Below, in pieces: positions 45,746 to 53,620 of a DNA stretch of 64,000 bases. Within the stretch, counting starts at the first letter, position 1, and each line of letters begins with the position of its first letter. A model generated the notes under the pieces. The model worked only from the letters and a program-made list of their open reading frames with translations, had not been told where the DNA came from and made no database searches. Source of the stretch: an uncultured Myxococcaceae bacterium (GTDB lineage Bacteria; Myxococcota_A; Polyangia; Polyangiales; Ga0077539); the NCBI GenBank assembly GCA_945952225.1, contig CAMFHP010000018.1, forward strand, positions 1-64,000, written 5' to 3'. The position numbers and the translations under genes are program-made.

Positions 45746-47116
45746 ATGCACACGACCCGCTCCCTCCTCGCGTGCGCAGCGCTCCTCGGCGCGTGTGACC
45801 GCGCCTCGCCCATCGCCGACGCCCACGCGCAGACCGCCGCCGCGCAGACCGCACCCACGACGCAGACCGCGCAACGGATGCAGACCGCGCAACCGACGCA
45901 GCCCGCACCGCCCGCGCAGGACATCGCGAACCGTCCTCCGGCGGACCTCAACGTGGTGATGATCTCCATCGATTCGCTCCGCGCCGACATGCCGTGGAAC
46001 GGGTACGAGCGGCCCATCGCGCCCTTTCTCACCGAGCTCGCGTCGCAGGCGGTGAACTACACGCACGCCTACGCGCTCTCGTCGTACACGTCGCAGAGCG
46101 TCGGCGGATTCCTCGGCGGAAGGCTCCCCGGCGAGCTCCGTCGCGACGGGTATTTCTTCGGCACGTATCCGTCGCGGGTGCTGTTCTTTCCCGAGCGCCT
46201 CCACGCCGCGGGGATCCGCACGATCACGGCGAACGCGCACGGCTATTTTCGTCGCGGCAAGGCGGGCTTCGACCAGGGCTTCGACGTCTACGAAATGGTG
46301 CCCGGTCTCCACTGGAACCCCACCACCGACGTCGACATCACCGGCGAGACCCACGCGGCCCTCGCGCGCCGTCTGCTGAACGACCCCGCGAACAACCGCG
46401 GACGCTTCTTCGCGTGGTTCCACTTCATGGACCCGCACGACCAGTACCAGGCGCACCCGGGCTTCCCCTCGTGGGGGCGTCGCATGCGCGACCGCTACGA
46501 CGGCGAGGTCACGTACACCGACGCGCAGGTGCGCTCGCTCATCACGTGGATCCGCGAGCAGCCCTGGGGCGCGCGCACGGCGATCATCATCACCGCCGAC
46601 CACGGCGAGGGCTTCGGCGAGCACCATCACTACCGTCACGGCTTCGAGGTGTGGCAGAACCTGATCCGCGTGCCGTGGCTCTTCGTGATGCCCGGCGCGC
46701 GCCCGCGGCGCATCGACGTGAACCGCAGCCACCTCGACCTCGCGCCCACGATCCTCGAACTCTTCGGCCTGCCGCCGGAGCCCGAGTTCACGGGACGCAG
46801 CCTCGTGTCCGAGCTCTACGGCGCGGAGCCCACGGAGCGCGACGTGTGGGTCGACCTCGCGCGCACGAGCAACAACGACCGACGGCGCGTGCTCGTGCAC
46901 GGACACCACAAGCTCGTGGCCTACGGTGACGACACGCGCTTCGAGCTCTACGACATCGAAGCCGACCCCGGTGAGACCACGAACCTGCGTCGCGCAAACC
47001 CCGCGCTCTACGAGGAGATGGTGACGCGATACCGCGCCGCGCAGCCTTCGTTCCGCGTGGAGAACCCGTACTCGTGCCGCACGCTCACGGGCTCGCCGCC
47101 GGGCCGGGGCTGGTGA
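45746..47116 (+). CDS. sulfatase/phosphoglycerol-transferase-fold lipoprotein
   Basis: 456 residues. Signal peptide with lipobox LLGAC followed by Asp at +2, then a Gln/Thr/Ala/Pro-rich linker with QTA repeats. From residue 70 the alkaline-phosphatase/sulfatase fold is clear: metal ligand D76 in MISIDSLRAD, MDPHDQY, and the metal site TADHGEGFGEHHH. The nucleophile position reads S112-SYTSQS, with a Ser (S113) where formylglycine sulfatases have Cys in CxPSR. So it is a Ser/Thr-nucleophile enzyme or a different phosphoryl/sulfo-hydrolase. Acts outside the cytoplasm; substrate unknown. Confidence 0.85.
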   Translation: MHTTRSLLACAALLGACDRASPIADAHAQTAAAQTAPTTQTAQRMQTAQPTQPAPPAQDIANRPPADLNVVMISIDSLRADMPWNGYERPIAPFLTELASQAVNYTHAYALSSYTSQSVGGFLGGRLPGELRRDGYFFGTYPSRVLFFPERLHAAGIRTITANAHGYFRRGKAGFDQGFDVYEMVPGLHWNPTTDVDITGETHAALARRLLNDPANNRGRFFAWFHFMDPHDQYQAHPGFPSWGRRMRDRYDGEVTYTDAQVRSLITWIREQPWGARTAIIITADHGEGFGEHHHYRHGFEVWQNLIRVPWLFVMPGARPRRIDVNRSHLDLAPTILELFGLPPEPEFTGRSLVSELYGAEPTERDVWVDLARTSNNDRRRVLVHGHHKLVAYGDDTRFELYDIEADPGETTNLRRANPALYEEMVTRYRAAQPSFRVENPYSCRTLTGSPPGRGW

Positions 47117-47181
47117 TGGACGTTCCGACGCGATCTGGTGTAGACGCAGCGACGTAGTCGCACCGGAGAGAGCTTCACGCG

Positions 47182-47874
47182 ATGCAGTACAAGATCATTC
47201 CGAAGGACACCGCGAGCCTCGCGCCGCACTACCACAGCGCCGACGAGCCCGAGCCCGTGTACCGGAACACGATCGCGCGGATGTTCCGCAGCGACTTCTT
47301 CGAGTTCTTCTCGAAGGTCCATCCCGTGGTGCCGGGCGCGATGTACCTCCCCGTGGTGCTCTACGGCGCGCGCGCGGGCCTCGCGGGTCTCGGCGCGCTC
47401 CCGTGGGCCTCGGGCCTCTTCGGCGGCGTGCTCCTCTGGACGCTCGCCGAGTACGTGCTCCACCGCTACGTGTTCCACATCGCGCCGCGCGGGCCCGTGT
47501 CGAAGTTCATCTACTTCCAGTCGCACGGGATCCACCACCAGTACCCCGACGACTTCTACCGTCTTCTCATGGTGCCCGCAGTGAGCCTCCCCCTCGCGGG
47601 CCTCTTCTACGCCCTCTTCGCGGCCACGCTTCCGGGTCCGTGGGCGGCGACGGTCTTCGCGGGCTTCGTGCTCGGGTACCTCGCGTACGACTACATCCAC
47701 TTCGCGGTGCACTTCATGAAGCCCCCGCGGCACCCGGCGCTCGCGCCCTTCACCGCGTGGTTCAAGCACGCGCGCCGCCGCCACCTCGTGCACCACTTCG
47801 ACTCGCACGAGCGCGGCTACGGCGTCTCGACGGGCCTCTGGGACCACGTCTTCGGCACCGTCGCCGAGAAGTAG
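47182..47874 (+). CDS. fatty acid hydroxylase (FA2H-like)
   Basis: 230 residues; membrane di-iron enzyme with the His-box arrangement of fatty acid 2-hydroxylases: EYVLHRYVFH near 90-99, HGIHHQYPDD near 115-124, YIHFAVHF near 172-179 and RHLVHHFDSHE near 196-206. About four hydrophobic segments surround them. Such enzymes make 2-hydroxy acyl chains, which occur in myxobacterial membrane lipids and sphingolipids. GGAGAG precedes ATG 47182 by about 9 bases. The convergent PAP2 phosphatase is a possible lipid-metabolism neighbour. Confidence 0.88.
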   Translation: MQYKIIPKDTASLAPHYHSADEPEPVYRNTIARMFRSDFFEFFSKVHPVVPGAMYLPVVLYGARAGLAGLGALPWASGLFGGVLLWTLAEYVLHRYVFHIAPRGPVSKFIYFQSHGIHHQYPDDFYRLLMVPAVSLPLAGLFYALFAATLPGPWAATVFAGFVLGYLAYDYIHFAVHFMKPPRHPALAPFTAWFKHARRRHLVHHFDSHERGYGVSTGLWDHVFGTVAEK

Positions 47875-47908
47875 TCCCGCTCGCCTCTGCCGCCCCTGCG
47901 CGGCGCCT

Positions 47909-48688
47909 TCAGAACACGCCCGACACGGTCACACCCTGCGCGCTCGCACCGAGCGTCACGGGGCTCCGCGCGCTGTGCCCCCACGCGGTCAGCAGCCCGA
48001 TGGACGCACCGATCGCGAAGCCCGTCCCCGTGTCGACCCACGAGTGCGCGCCGGCCACCACGCGCAGCACGAGGTTGGTGCCCGCGAGGGCCGTCGCCGT
48101 CGCGAGCAGGGGCCAGCGCAGGGGGCGCTCGTCGTCGAAGAGCATCATGCCCAGCGACGCGCCCGCCATCGCCGCGAGGGGCGCCGTGTGGCCCGAGGGA
48201 AAGGCCCGCCGATCTTCGTCCGCGTCGTGGGTGCAGGTCTGCGTGGCGTCGTTCCACGCGCGCGGACGGCACACGCCGCCGAGGTTCTTCACCACCGACA
48301 CCACGCCGATCGCGAGCCACGCCGACTCGGCGAGCACAACGGGCGCGCGCAGCAATCGCAGGCCCGTGGTGCTGTTGCCGTAGCGATCGACGGCGAGACC
48401 CACGAGCAGCGTCGCGGTCATGCCTCCCCAGAGCGTGACGTCGGTGACCGTCGCGACGGCGGGCCTCCACGCGCGCGCACCGAGCCCATCGAGGGGCGCC
48501 ACGTCGACCTGGGGAGGCGAGAGCGCGAGGCCCGCGCCCACCATCGCACCGCCGAGCGCGAAGGCGCCCACGTCGAACCACGGCGAGCCGAGCATCACGG
48601 GCTCGATGCGCCGCGGCGCCGTCTGCGCGAGGGCCGTCGCAGGGAGGACCGCAGCCGCTGCAGTTGCGACGAGGAGCGCGAGGCGCAT
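47909..48688 (-). CDS. PAP2-superfamily phosphatase
   Basis: 259 residues, signal peptide (LALLVATAAAAVLPATALAQ) then four to five hydrophobic segments. The three PAP2 motifs are present: KNLGGVCRPRAWN, AFPSGHTAP and LRVVAGAHSWVDTGTG (the expected first Arg/Ser variant LR). It should remove phosphate from a lipid such as phosphatidate or undecaprenyl pyrophosphate at the periplasmic side. Its ATG overlaps the upstream stop by one base (TGATG), so it is coupled to the VWA gene. Confidence 0.85.
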   Translation of the reverse strand: MRLALLVATAAAAVLPATALAQTAPRRIEPVMLGSPWFDVGAFALGGAMVGAGLALSPPQVDVAPLDGLGARAWRPAVATVTDVTLWGGMTATLLVGLAVDRYGNSTTGLRLLRAPVVLAESAWLAIGVVSVVKNLGGVCRPRAWNDATQTCTHDADEDRRAFPSGHTAPLAAMAGASLGMMLFDDERPLRWPLLATATALAGTNLVLRVVAGAHSWVDTGTGFAIGASIGLLTAWGHSARSPVTLGASAQGVTVSGVF

Positions 48689-49902
48689 CAGCCCGGCGTG
48701 ACCGTGGGGCAGCCGAAGACGATGCGCACCTGGGCCATCGGGTCGGTGCGCACGCGGTCGCAGACGGTGCCGTAGAGCACGACGGAGCGCATGCCGGGGG
48801 AGTAGTCCCAGCCGTCGGCGTGCGAGACGTCGCGCGGAACGAGCCGCGGAGTGGCGTCGCCGGTGCCCGTGAAGTTCACGTTCACGCGCGTGGTGTCGAT
48901 GGTCGACGGGTCGGCGTCGATGGCGAACTCGCAGCTCAGCGCGCGTCCACGGATCTCTTCGAAGGCCCGCGTGAGGTCGGACTCGAAGCTCGCGCCGCGG
49001 AGCGAGTAGTGGCAGCTCTGCGTCGTGCGGCAGTCGGCCGTGCGCGCGGATCCACCCGTCACCGCGAGGTCCGAGAGGAAGGTCTCCGACGCGTCGGGCG
49101 TGCCCGCGACGAACACGCGGATCGGCGGCGTCTCACGCTGCGCGAGGGCCACGGCCACGCGAACCGCATTCTTGCCCACCTCGTCTCGACACGCGGCCCA
49201 TCGCATGAACGCCGCGAGGTCGAGGAGGTTCGGGAGCGCGCCGCACATCGCCGTGGTGTTGGTGCACTCCTCGGTGGGCACGCCGTCGGTGATGAGCACC
49301 ACGTTGTGCGAGCCGTCCATCGCGAAGGAGCGGTAGTACGAGGTCGATCCCTGCATCGCGCAGGTCATGGGCGTGTTGCCGTTGGGGCGCACCGTCGAGA
49401 GCTGCGAGAGGATGCGCGCGCGCGTCGTCGAGAGCGCGCCCACGGGCACCGCCGGGGTCGTGTAGCCGTTGGCCGTGTCGCCGTTCGAGGCCGCGGGAAA
49501 GAAGGTGATTCCGACGCGCGTGTCGTCGCTCAATGACATCACGAGCGAGCGGATCGCCGACACCGCGGCCTCCCAGCGCGTGGGGCCCGTGGTGCCGCCG
49601 CCGACGGCCGTGTCCATCGAGCCCGAGCGGTCGAGCACGAGGAGGAGGTTCATCGGGCGACGCGCGGCATCGGCCGTGGTGCGCAGGCACGCGGCGTCTT
49701 CCTGCACGATCACCGGTCCCGTGTCGCGAATGGGCACCGCATCGCGCCCGAGGTTGGGAAACATCGCGTCGGACTGCGCATCGCGCGCCGTCGCGTCGAC
49801 GCCGCCGTCGTTGCCGTTGTTGAACACCACGGGCGTACCGCCCGCGTCGCACGCGGTGAATAGCGCCAGGATCGAGGGCGCAAGCAGCAGTCGGTTCATC
49901 AT
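48688..49902 (-). CDS. von Willebrand A domain lipoprotein
   Basis: 404 residues. ATG 49902 (or 49899) is preceded by GAGGA. Signal peptide with lipobox FTAC and Asp at +2, an Asp/Ala linker, then a VWA domain with the metal-ion-dependent adhesion site DRSGSMD (D91, S93, S95) and strands VVLITDGVPTEE and IRVFVAGTPD. Several Cys surround it. Expected to bind protein ligands extracytoplasmically. It sits between the pilin-like gene and the PAP2 gene. Confidence 0.83.
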   Translation of the reverse strand: MMNRLLLAPSILALFTACDAGGTPVVFNNGNDGGVDATARDAQSDAMFPNLGRDAVPIRDTGPVIVQEDAACLRTTADAARRPMNLLLVLDRSGSMDTAVGGGTTGPTRWEAAVSAIRSLVMSLSDDTRVGITFFPAASNGDTANGYTTPAVPVGALSTTRARILSQLSTVRPNGNTPMTCAMQGSTSYYRSFAMDGSHNVVLITDGVPTEECTNTTAMCGALPNLLDLAAFMRWAACRDEVGKNAVRVAVALAQRETPPIRVFVAGTPDASETFLSDLAVTGGSARTADCRTTQSCHYSLRGASFESDLTRAFEEIRGRALSCEFAIDADPSTIDTTRVNVNFTGTGDATPRLVPRDVSHADGWDYSPGMRSVVLYGTVCDRVRTDPMAQVRIVFGCPTVTPG

Positions 49903-49928
49903 GGTCTTCCTCGAAGCAGAAGGGAGCG

Positions 49929-50342
49929 TCACGACTTCTCGCCGCCGCCCTCACCGCCCTTGCCGCCGTCGCCGCTCTTCATGCGACGCGCGACGAGGAG
50001 CACGAGCAGCAGCAGTCCGACGCCGAAGAGCATGTAGGGCGCCGAGAGGTCTTCTTTCTCGGGAGGCGGCGTCGCGTCGGCCGTGGCGTCTTCGAGCCGC
50101 GTGTTGGAAGCGCCCGCAGCGCCCGCGCGACCGCCGCCGTGGCCTCCGCCGCCACCGCCACCGGTGCCGTCTTCGAGGGCGCCCACGTTGCCCGAAGCCG
50201 CGTTGGCGCGCTCGACCGCCGACGATCCGAAGATGCGCCACGCGCCGACGCCGACGCACGCGACGATCATCAACAGGATCACGTACTCGGTGGTCGACAG
50301 ACCCTGCTGGTCACGACGGAGCGATCGCCGGGGGGCACCCAT
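49929..50342 (-). CDS. Flp-pilin-like protein with extra C-terminal membrane segment
   Basis: 137 residues from ATG 50342. After a short basic leader (GAPRRSLRRDQQG) comes LSTTEYVILLMIVACVGVGAW, the hallmark of Flp/TadE type IVb prepilins cleaved after Gly by a prepilin peptidase; Glu is at the usual +5. A Gly-rich spacer (GGGGGGGHGGG) follows, and residues about 105-125 form a second hydrophobic segment (YMLFGVGLLLLVLLVARR), unlike ordinary Flp pilins. It may be a membrane-fixed pseudopilin. TACGGT lies 10 bases before the start. Confidence 0.72.
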   Translation of the reverse strand: MGAPRRSLRRDQQGLSTTEYVILLMIVACVGVGAWRIFGSSAVERANAASGNVGALEDGTGGGGGGGHGGGRAGAAGASNTRLEDATADATPPPEKEDLSAPYMLFGVGLLLLVLLVARRMKSGDGGKGGEGGGEKS

Positions 50343-50352
50343 CACGGCCGCG

Positions 50353-50358
50353 ACCGTA
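50353..50358 (-). promoter_or_regulatory. candidate -10 element (Flp-like gene)
   Basis: On the minus strand TACGGT then CGCGGCCGTG and ATG 50342, a gap of 10 bases. Confidence 0.4.
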
Positions 50359-50400
50359 TCACCATCGACCGCGCGCACGCACCGTTCCCGCAGCGGGTTC

Positions 50401-50655
50401 TCAGGGCTCGCGGTCGTCGAGGTCGTCGGCCTCGGAACGCGCCGCGTCAAGCGCCTCGCGCATCTCGTCGAGGGCGTCGTCGAAGGGCACCGCGAGCCAC
50501 GGGAGCCACTCCGCTTCGAACACCTCGAACGACACCGCGTGGCCCTCGCGCGCGCCGTGGATGTGCTGCACCGACACCGCCGCGCCGATCGCGTCGAGCG
50601 ACACGGTGATCGTGCTCCCGTCGTCGACGGTGCGGGTCCAGGTGCGGGGCTTCAC
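50401..50655 (-). CDS. small protein coupled to uvrA, unknown
   Basis: 84 residues starting at GTG 50655, whose first bases overlap the uvrA stop (GTGA), a sign of translational coupling. The sequence has no membrane segment and is acidic, with Trp-rich centre (EVFEAEWLPWLAVPFDDA) and a C-terminal helix rich in Asp/Glu. The long frame upstream of this start is antisense-free but out of frame inside uvrA, so only this part is real. Function unknown; context hints at a partner of UvrA or a neighbouring process. Confidence 0.6.
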   Translation of the reverse strand: MKPRTWTRTVDDGSTITVSLDAIGAAVSVQHIHGAREGHAVSFEVFEAEWLPWLAVPFDDALDEMREALDAARSEADDLDDREP

Positions 50656-53546
50656 GACTTCGCGGGCGGGCGCTTCGTGGTAGGCGCCTTCGAGGCCGCC
50701 GGGCGCATCGTCACCGTGCGCGTCACGGGACGCACCGAGGCCTTCGGACGCTCGGTCTTGCGCGACGTCGGCGCGCTCGCGAGCAGGGGCTTCAACGCCT
50801 CGCCCGTGAACGACCCCTTCGTGTGCGCGATCACCTCGGGCACGCCCGCGGCCACGATCTTTCCACCGCCGTCGCCGCCATCGGGACCGACGTCGATCAC
50901 CCAGTCGGCGCGCTTCACCACGTCGAGTTGATGCTCGATGACGAGCACGGTGTTTCCCTGCTCCACGAGCCGTTCGAGCAGGGTCATGAGCGTCTCGGTG
51001 TCGCTCATGTGGAGGCCCGTCGTGGGCTCGTCGAGCACGTAGAGCGTGCGACCCTGCGTGCGACGCGCGAGCTCCCGCGCGAGCTTCACGCGCTGCGCCT
51101 CGCCGCCCGAGAGCGTCGTCGCGGGCTGACCGAGGTGGAGGTACCCGAGCCCCACGTCGCGCAGGGTGATGAGCAGATCGCGGATGCGCGGCACCGCTTC
51201 GAAGACCCCGATGGCCTCGTCGACGGTCATCGCGAGCACGTCGGCGATGGAGTATCCGCGGTATCTCACCGTGAGCGTCTCGCGCTCGTAGCGCGTGCCG
51301 TCGCAGGCCTCGCAGGGCACGAGCACGTCGGGGAGAAAGTGCATCTCGACGCGGAGCACGCCGTCGCCCTGGCAGCTCTCGCAGCGGCCGCCCTTCACGT
51401 TGAAGCTGAAGCGTCCGGGCTTGAAGCCCCGCGCGCGCGCCTCGGGCACCTGCGCGAACACCTCGCGGAGCAGCGCGAACACGCCCATGTACGTCGCGGG
51501 TGACGAGCGCGGCGTGCGACCGAGCGGGCGCGCGTCGACGGCCACGAGGCGCTCCACCTGGTCGATGCCTTCGATGGCGTCGACGGGCGCGTCGGGGGTC
51601 GGGAGGTTGTAGAGCTTCGCGCGCACGTGCGGCACGAGCGTGCCGAGAATGAGCGAGCTCTTGCCCGAGCCCGACACGCCGGTCACCGCGACGAGACACC
51701 CGAGGGGAATCTCCACCGACACGTTGCGGAGGTTGTGGAGCTTCGCGCCGCGGACCTTGAGCACCCCGCGTGCCTCGCGTCGATGCGCGGGCACGGCCAT
51801 CGCGCGCGTGCCGAGGAGGTACGGCCCGGTGATGCTGTCGGGCTGACGCGCGAGGTCTGCGGGCGTTCCGACGCCCACCACGCGGCCTCCGTGGGCGCCT
51901 GCGCCAGGGCCGAGGTCGACGACCCAGTCGGCGGCGCGGATGGTCTCCAGATCGTGCTCGACGACCAGCACCGAGTTGCCGCGGTACACCAGCGCGCGGA
52001 GCGTGGTGAGCAGCTTCGCCGAGTCGCGCGGATGGAGCCCCACCGAGGGCTCATCGAGCACGTAGAGCACGCCGACGAGCGCGCTGCCGATCTGCGTCGC
52101 GAGCCGCACGCGCTGCCCCTCGCCGCCCGAGAGCGTCGACGCGGGACGCGCCAGCGAGAGGTACGACACGCCCACGTCGTCGAGGAACTGGAGCCGCGAC
52201 ACGATCTCGCTCTGCACCCGCGACACGATGGGCCGCACCTTCGAGGGCAGATCGAGCGCGAGACAGAACGCGCGGAGGTCTCGCACGTTGAGCTGCGACA
52301 CCTGCGCGATGGTGCGTCCCGCGAGCTTCACCGAGAGCGCCTCGGGGCGCAGCCGCGTGCCGTGACACGCATCGCACGGAGCCTCCGTGGTGCCGCGGAT
52401 GTCCTCTTCGCTGTCCTCGTCGGTGTCGTCGTCGTCGCGTCCGCGGCCGCGCCCCGCCGCGCGGTTCTTGCGATCGAGGAGCGAGAGCACGCCGGGATAG
52501 CTGTCCCCGTCGCCGTAGAGGATCTCGTCGCGGGCCCGCGCCGGAAGCGACTCCCACGGCGCATAGAGGTCGATGCCGATGCCCCGCGCGTACTGCTCCA
52601 GCTCGCGGGGGAGCGCGCCCTTGCGCCACGGGGCCAGCGCGCCCTCACGGAGCGAGAGCGACGGATCGGGCACCAGCCTCGGCAGGTCGGCCACCTCGCG
52701 CACGCCGAGTCCGCCGCACACGTCGCACGCGCCCGCGGGCGAGTTGAACGAGAACAGCGGCGGCTCGACGGGCGGCAACGTGATGCCGCAGTCGGCGCAG
52801 GCGAAGCGTTCCGAGAGCAGCGACTCGTCGCCCGTCGCGGGCACCACGCGCACGAGCCCCTGCGCCTGCTTGAGCGCGAGCTCCACGGCGTCGAGCACGC
52901 GCGAGCGCACGCCGTCTTTGATCGCCACGCGGTCGATCACGAGGTCGATGTCGTGAACCGCGCGCGCGTCGAGGGTGATCTCCTCCCCGAGGTCGCGGAT
53001 CGCGCCGTCGATGCGCACGCGCACGAAGCCCTCGCGGCGCCACGATTCGAGCAGGTCGGCGTGGGCCCCGCGCTGCGCCCTCACGGCGGGCGCGAGGATG
53101 CTCACGCGCGCCCCCTCGCCCAGCGCGATCACCTGGTCGACCATCTCGCTCACCGTGCTGGCTCGCACGGGCTTCGCGCACTGGGGGCAGAACGGCTCGC
53201 CCGCGCGGGCGAAGAGCAGCCGGAGGTAGTCGTCGATCTCGGTGACCGTGCCCACCGTGGAGCGGGGGTTGCGCGCGAGGGTTCGCTGCTCGATCGCGAT
53301 GGCGGGCGAGAGGCCCTCGATGTGGTCGACGTCGGGCCGCGCGATGGGCCCGAGGAGCTGCCGCGCGTACACCGAGAGCGATTCGACGTAGCGGCGACGC
53401 CCCTCGGCGTAGATCGTGTTGAAGGCCAGCGAGCTCTTGCCCGAGCCCGACGGCCCCGTCACCACCACCAGCCGACCGCGCGGAATGTCCACGTCGACGG
53501 AGTGCAGGTTGTGGGTTCGGGCTCCTCGAACAACGATCACGTCCAT
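50652..53546 (-). CDS. uvrA: excinuclease ABC subunit A
   Basis: 964 residues; damage-recognition ATPase of nucleotide excision repair. Starts MDVIVVRGARTHNLHSVDV. First ATP site has GPSGSGKS (31-38), the UvrB-binding region follows, and the zinc modules are present (GEPFCPQC, CADCG ... GACDVCGG, GGRCESCQG ... PCEACDG), with two ABC signature loops. An acidic insertion (RDDDDTDEDSEED) sits in the second zinc/insert region, and the C-terminus has a basic Lys/Arg/Pro/Thr tail of about 40 residues beyond the usual end. A 75-base gap separates it from the P-type ATPase. The small gene after it is coupled. Confidence 0.95.
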   Translation of the reverse strand: MDVIVVRGARTHNLHSVDVDIPRGRLVVVTGPSGSGKSSLAFNTIYAEGRRRYVESLSVYARQLLGPIARPDVDHIEGLSPAIAIEQRTLARNPRSTVGTVTEIDDYLRLLFARAGEPFCPQCAKPVRASTVSEMVDQVIALGEGARVSILAPAVRAQRGAHADLLESWRREGFVRVRIDGAIRDLGEEITLDARAVHDIDLVIDRVAIKDGVRSRVLDAVELALKQAQGLVRVVPATGDESLLSERFACADCGITLPPVEPPLFSFNSPAGACDVCGGLGVREVADLPRLVPDPSLSLREGALAPWRKGALPRELEQYARGIGIDLYAPWESLPARARDEILYGDGDSYPGVLSLLDRKNRAAGRGRGRDDDDTDEDSEEDIRGTTEAPCDACHGTRLRPEALSVKLAGRTIAQVSQLNVRDLRAFCLALDLPSKVRPIVSRVQSEIVSRLQFLDDVGVSYLSLARPASTLSGGEGQRVRLATQIGSALVGVLYVLDEPSVGLHPRDSAKLLTTLRALVYRGNSVLVVEHDLETIRAADWVVDLGPGAGAHGGRVVGVGTPADLARQPDSITGPYLLGTRAMAVPAHRREARGVLKVRGAKLHNLRNVSVEIPLGCLVAVTGVSGSGKSSLILGTLVPHVRAKLYNLPTPDAPVDAIEGIDQVERLVAVDARPLGRTPRSSPATYMGVFALLREVFAQVPEARARGFKPGRFSFNVKGGRCESCQGDGVLRVEMHFLPDVLVPCEACDGTRYERETLTVRYRGYSIADVLAMTVDEAIGVFEAVPRIRDLLITLRDVGLGYLHLGQPATTLSGGEAQRVKLARELARRTQGRTLYVLDEPTTGLHMSDTETLMTLLERLVEQGNTVLVIEHQLDVVKRADWVIDVGPDGGDGGGKIVAAGVPEVIAHTKGSFTGEALKPLLASAPTSRKTERPKASVRPVTRTVTMRPAASKAPTTKRPPAKS

Positions 53547-53620
53547 GGATGGAGCCCGGCATTCTGCGGCCCCACGCGCCGGAACTCAATCGTTGTGTGA
53601 CGTCGCGGCGACGCGATCTC

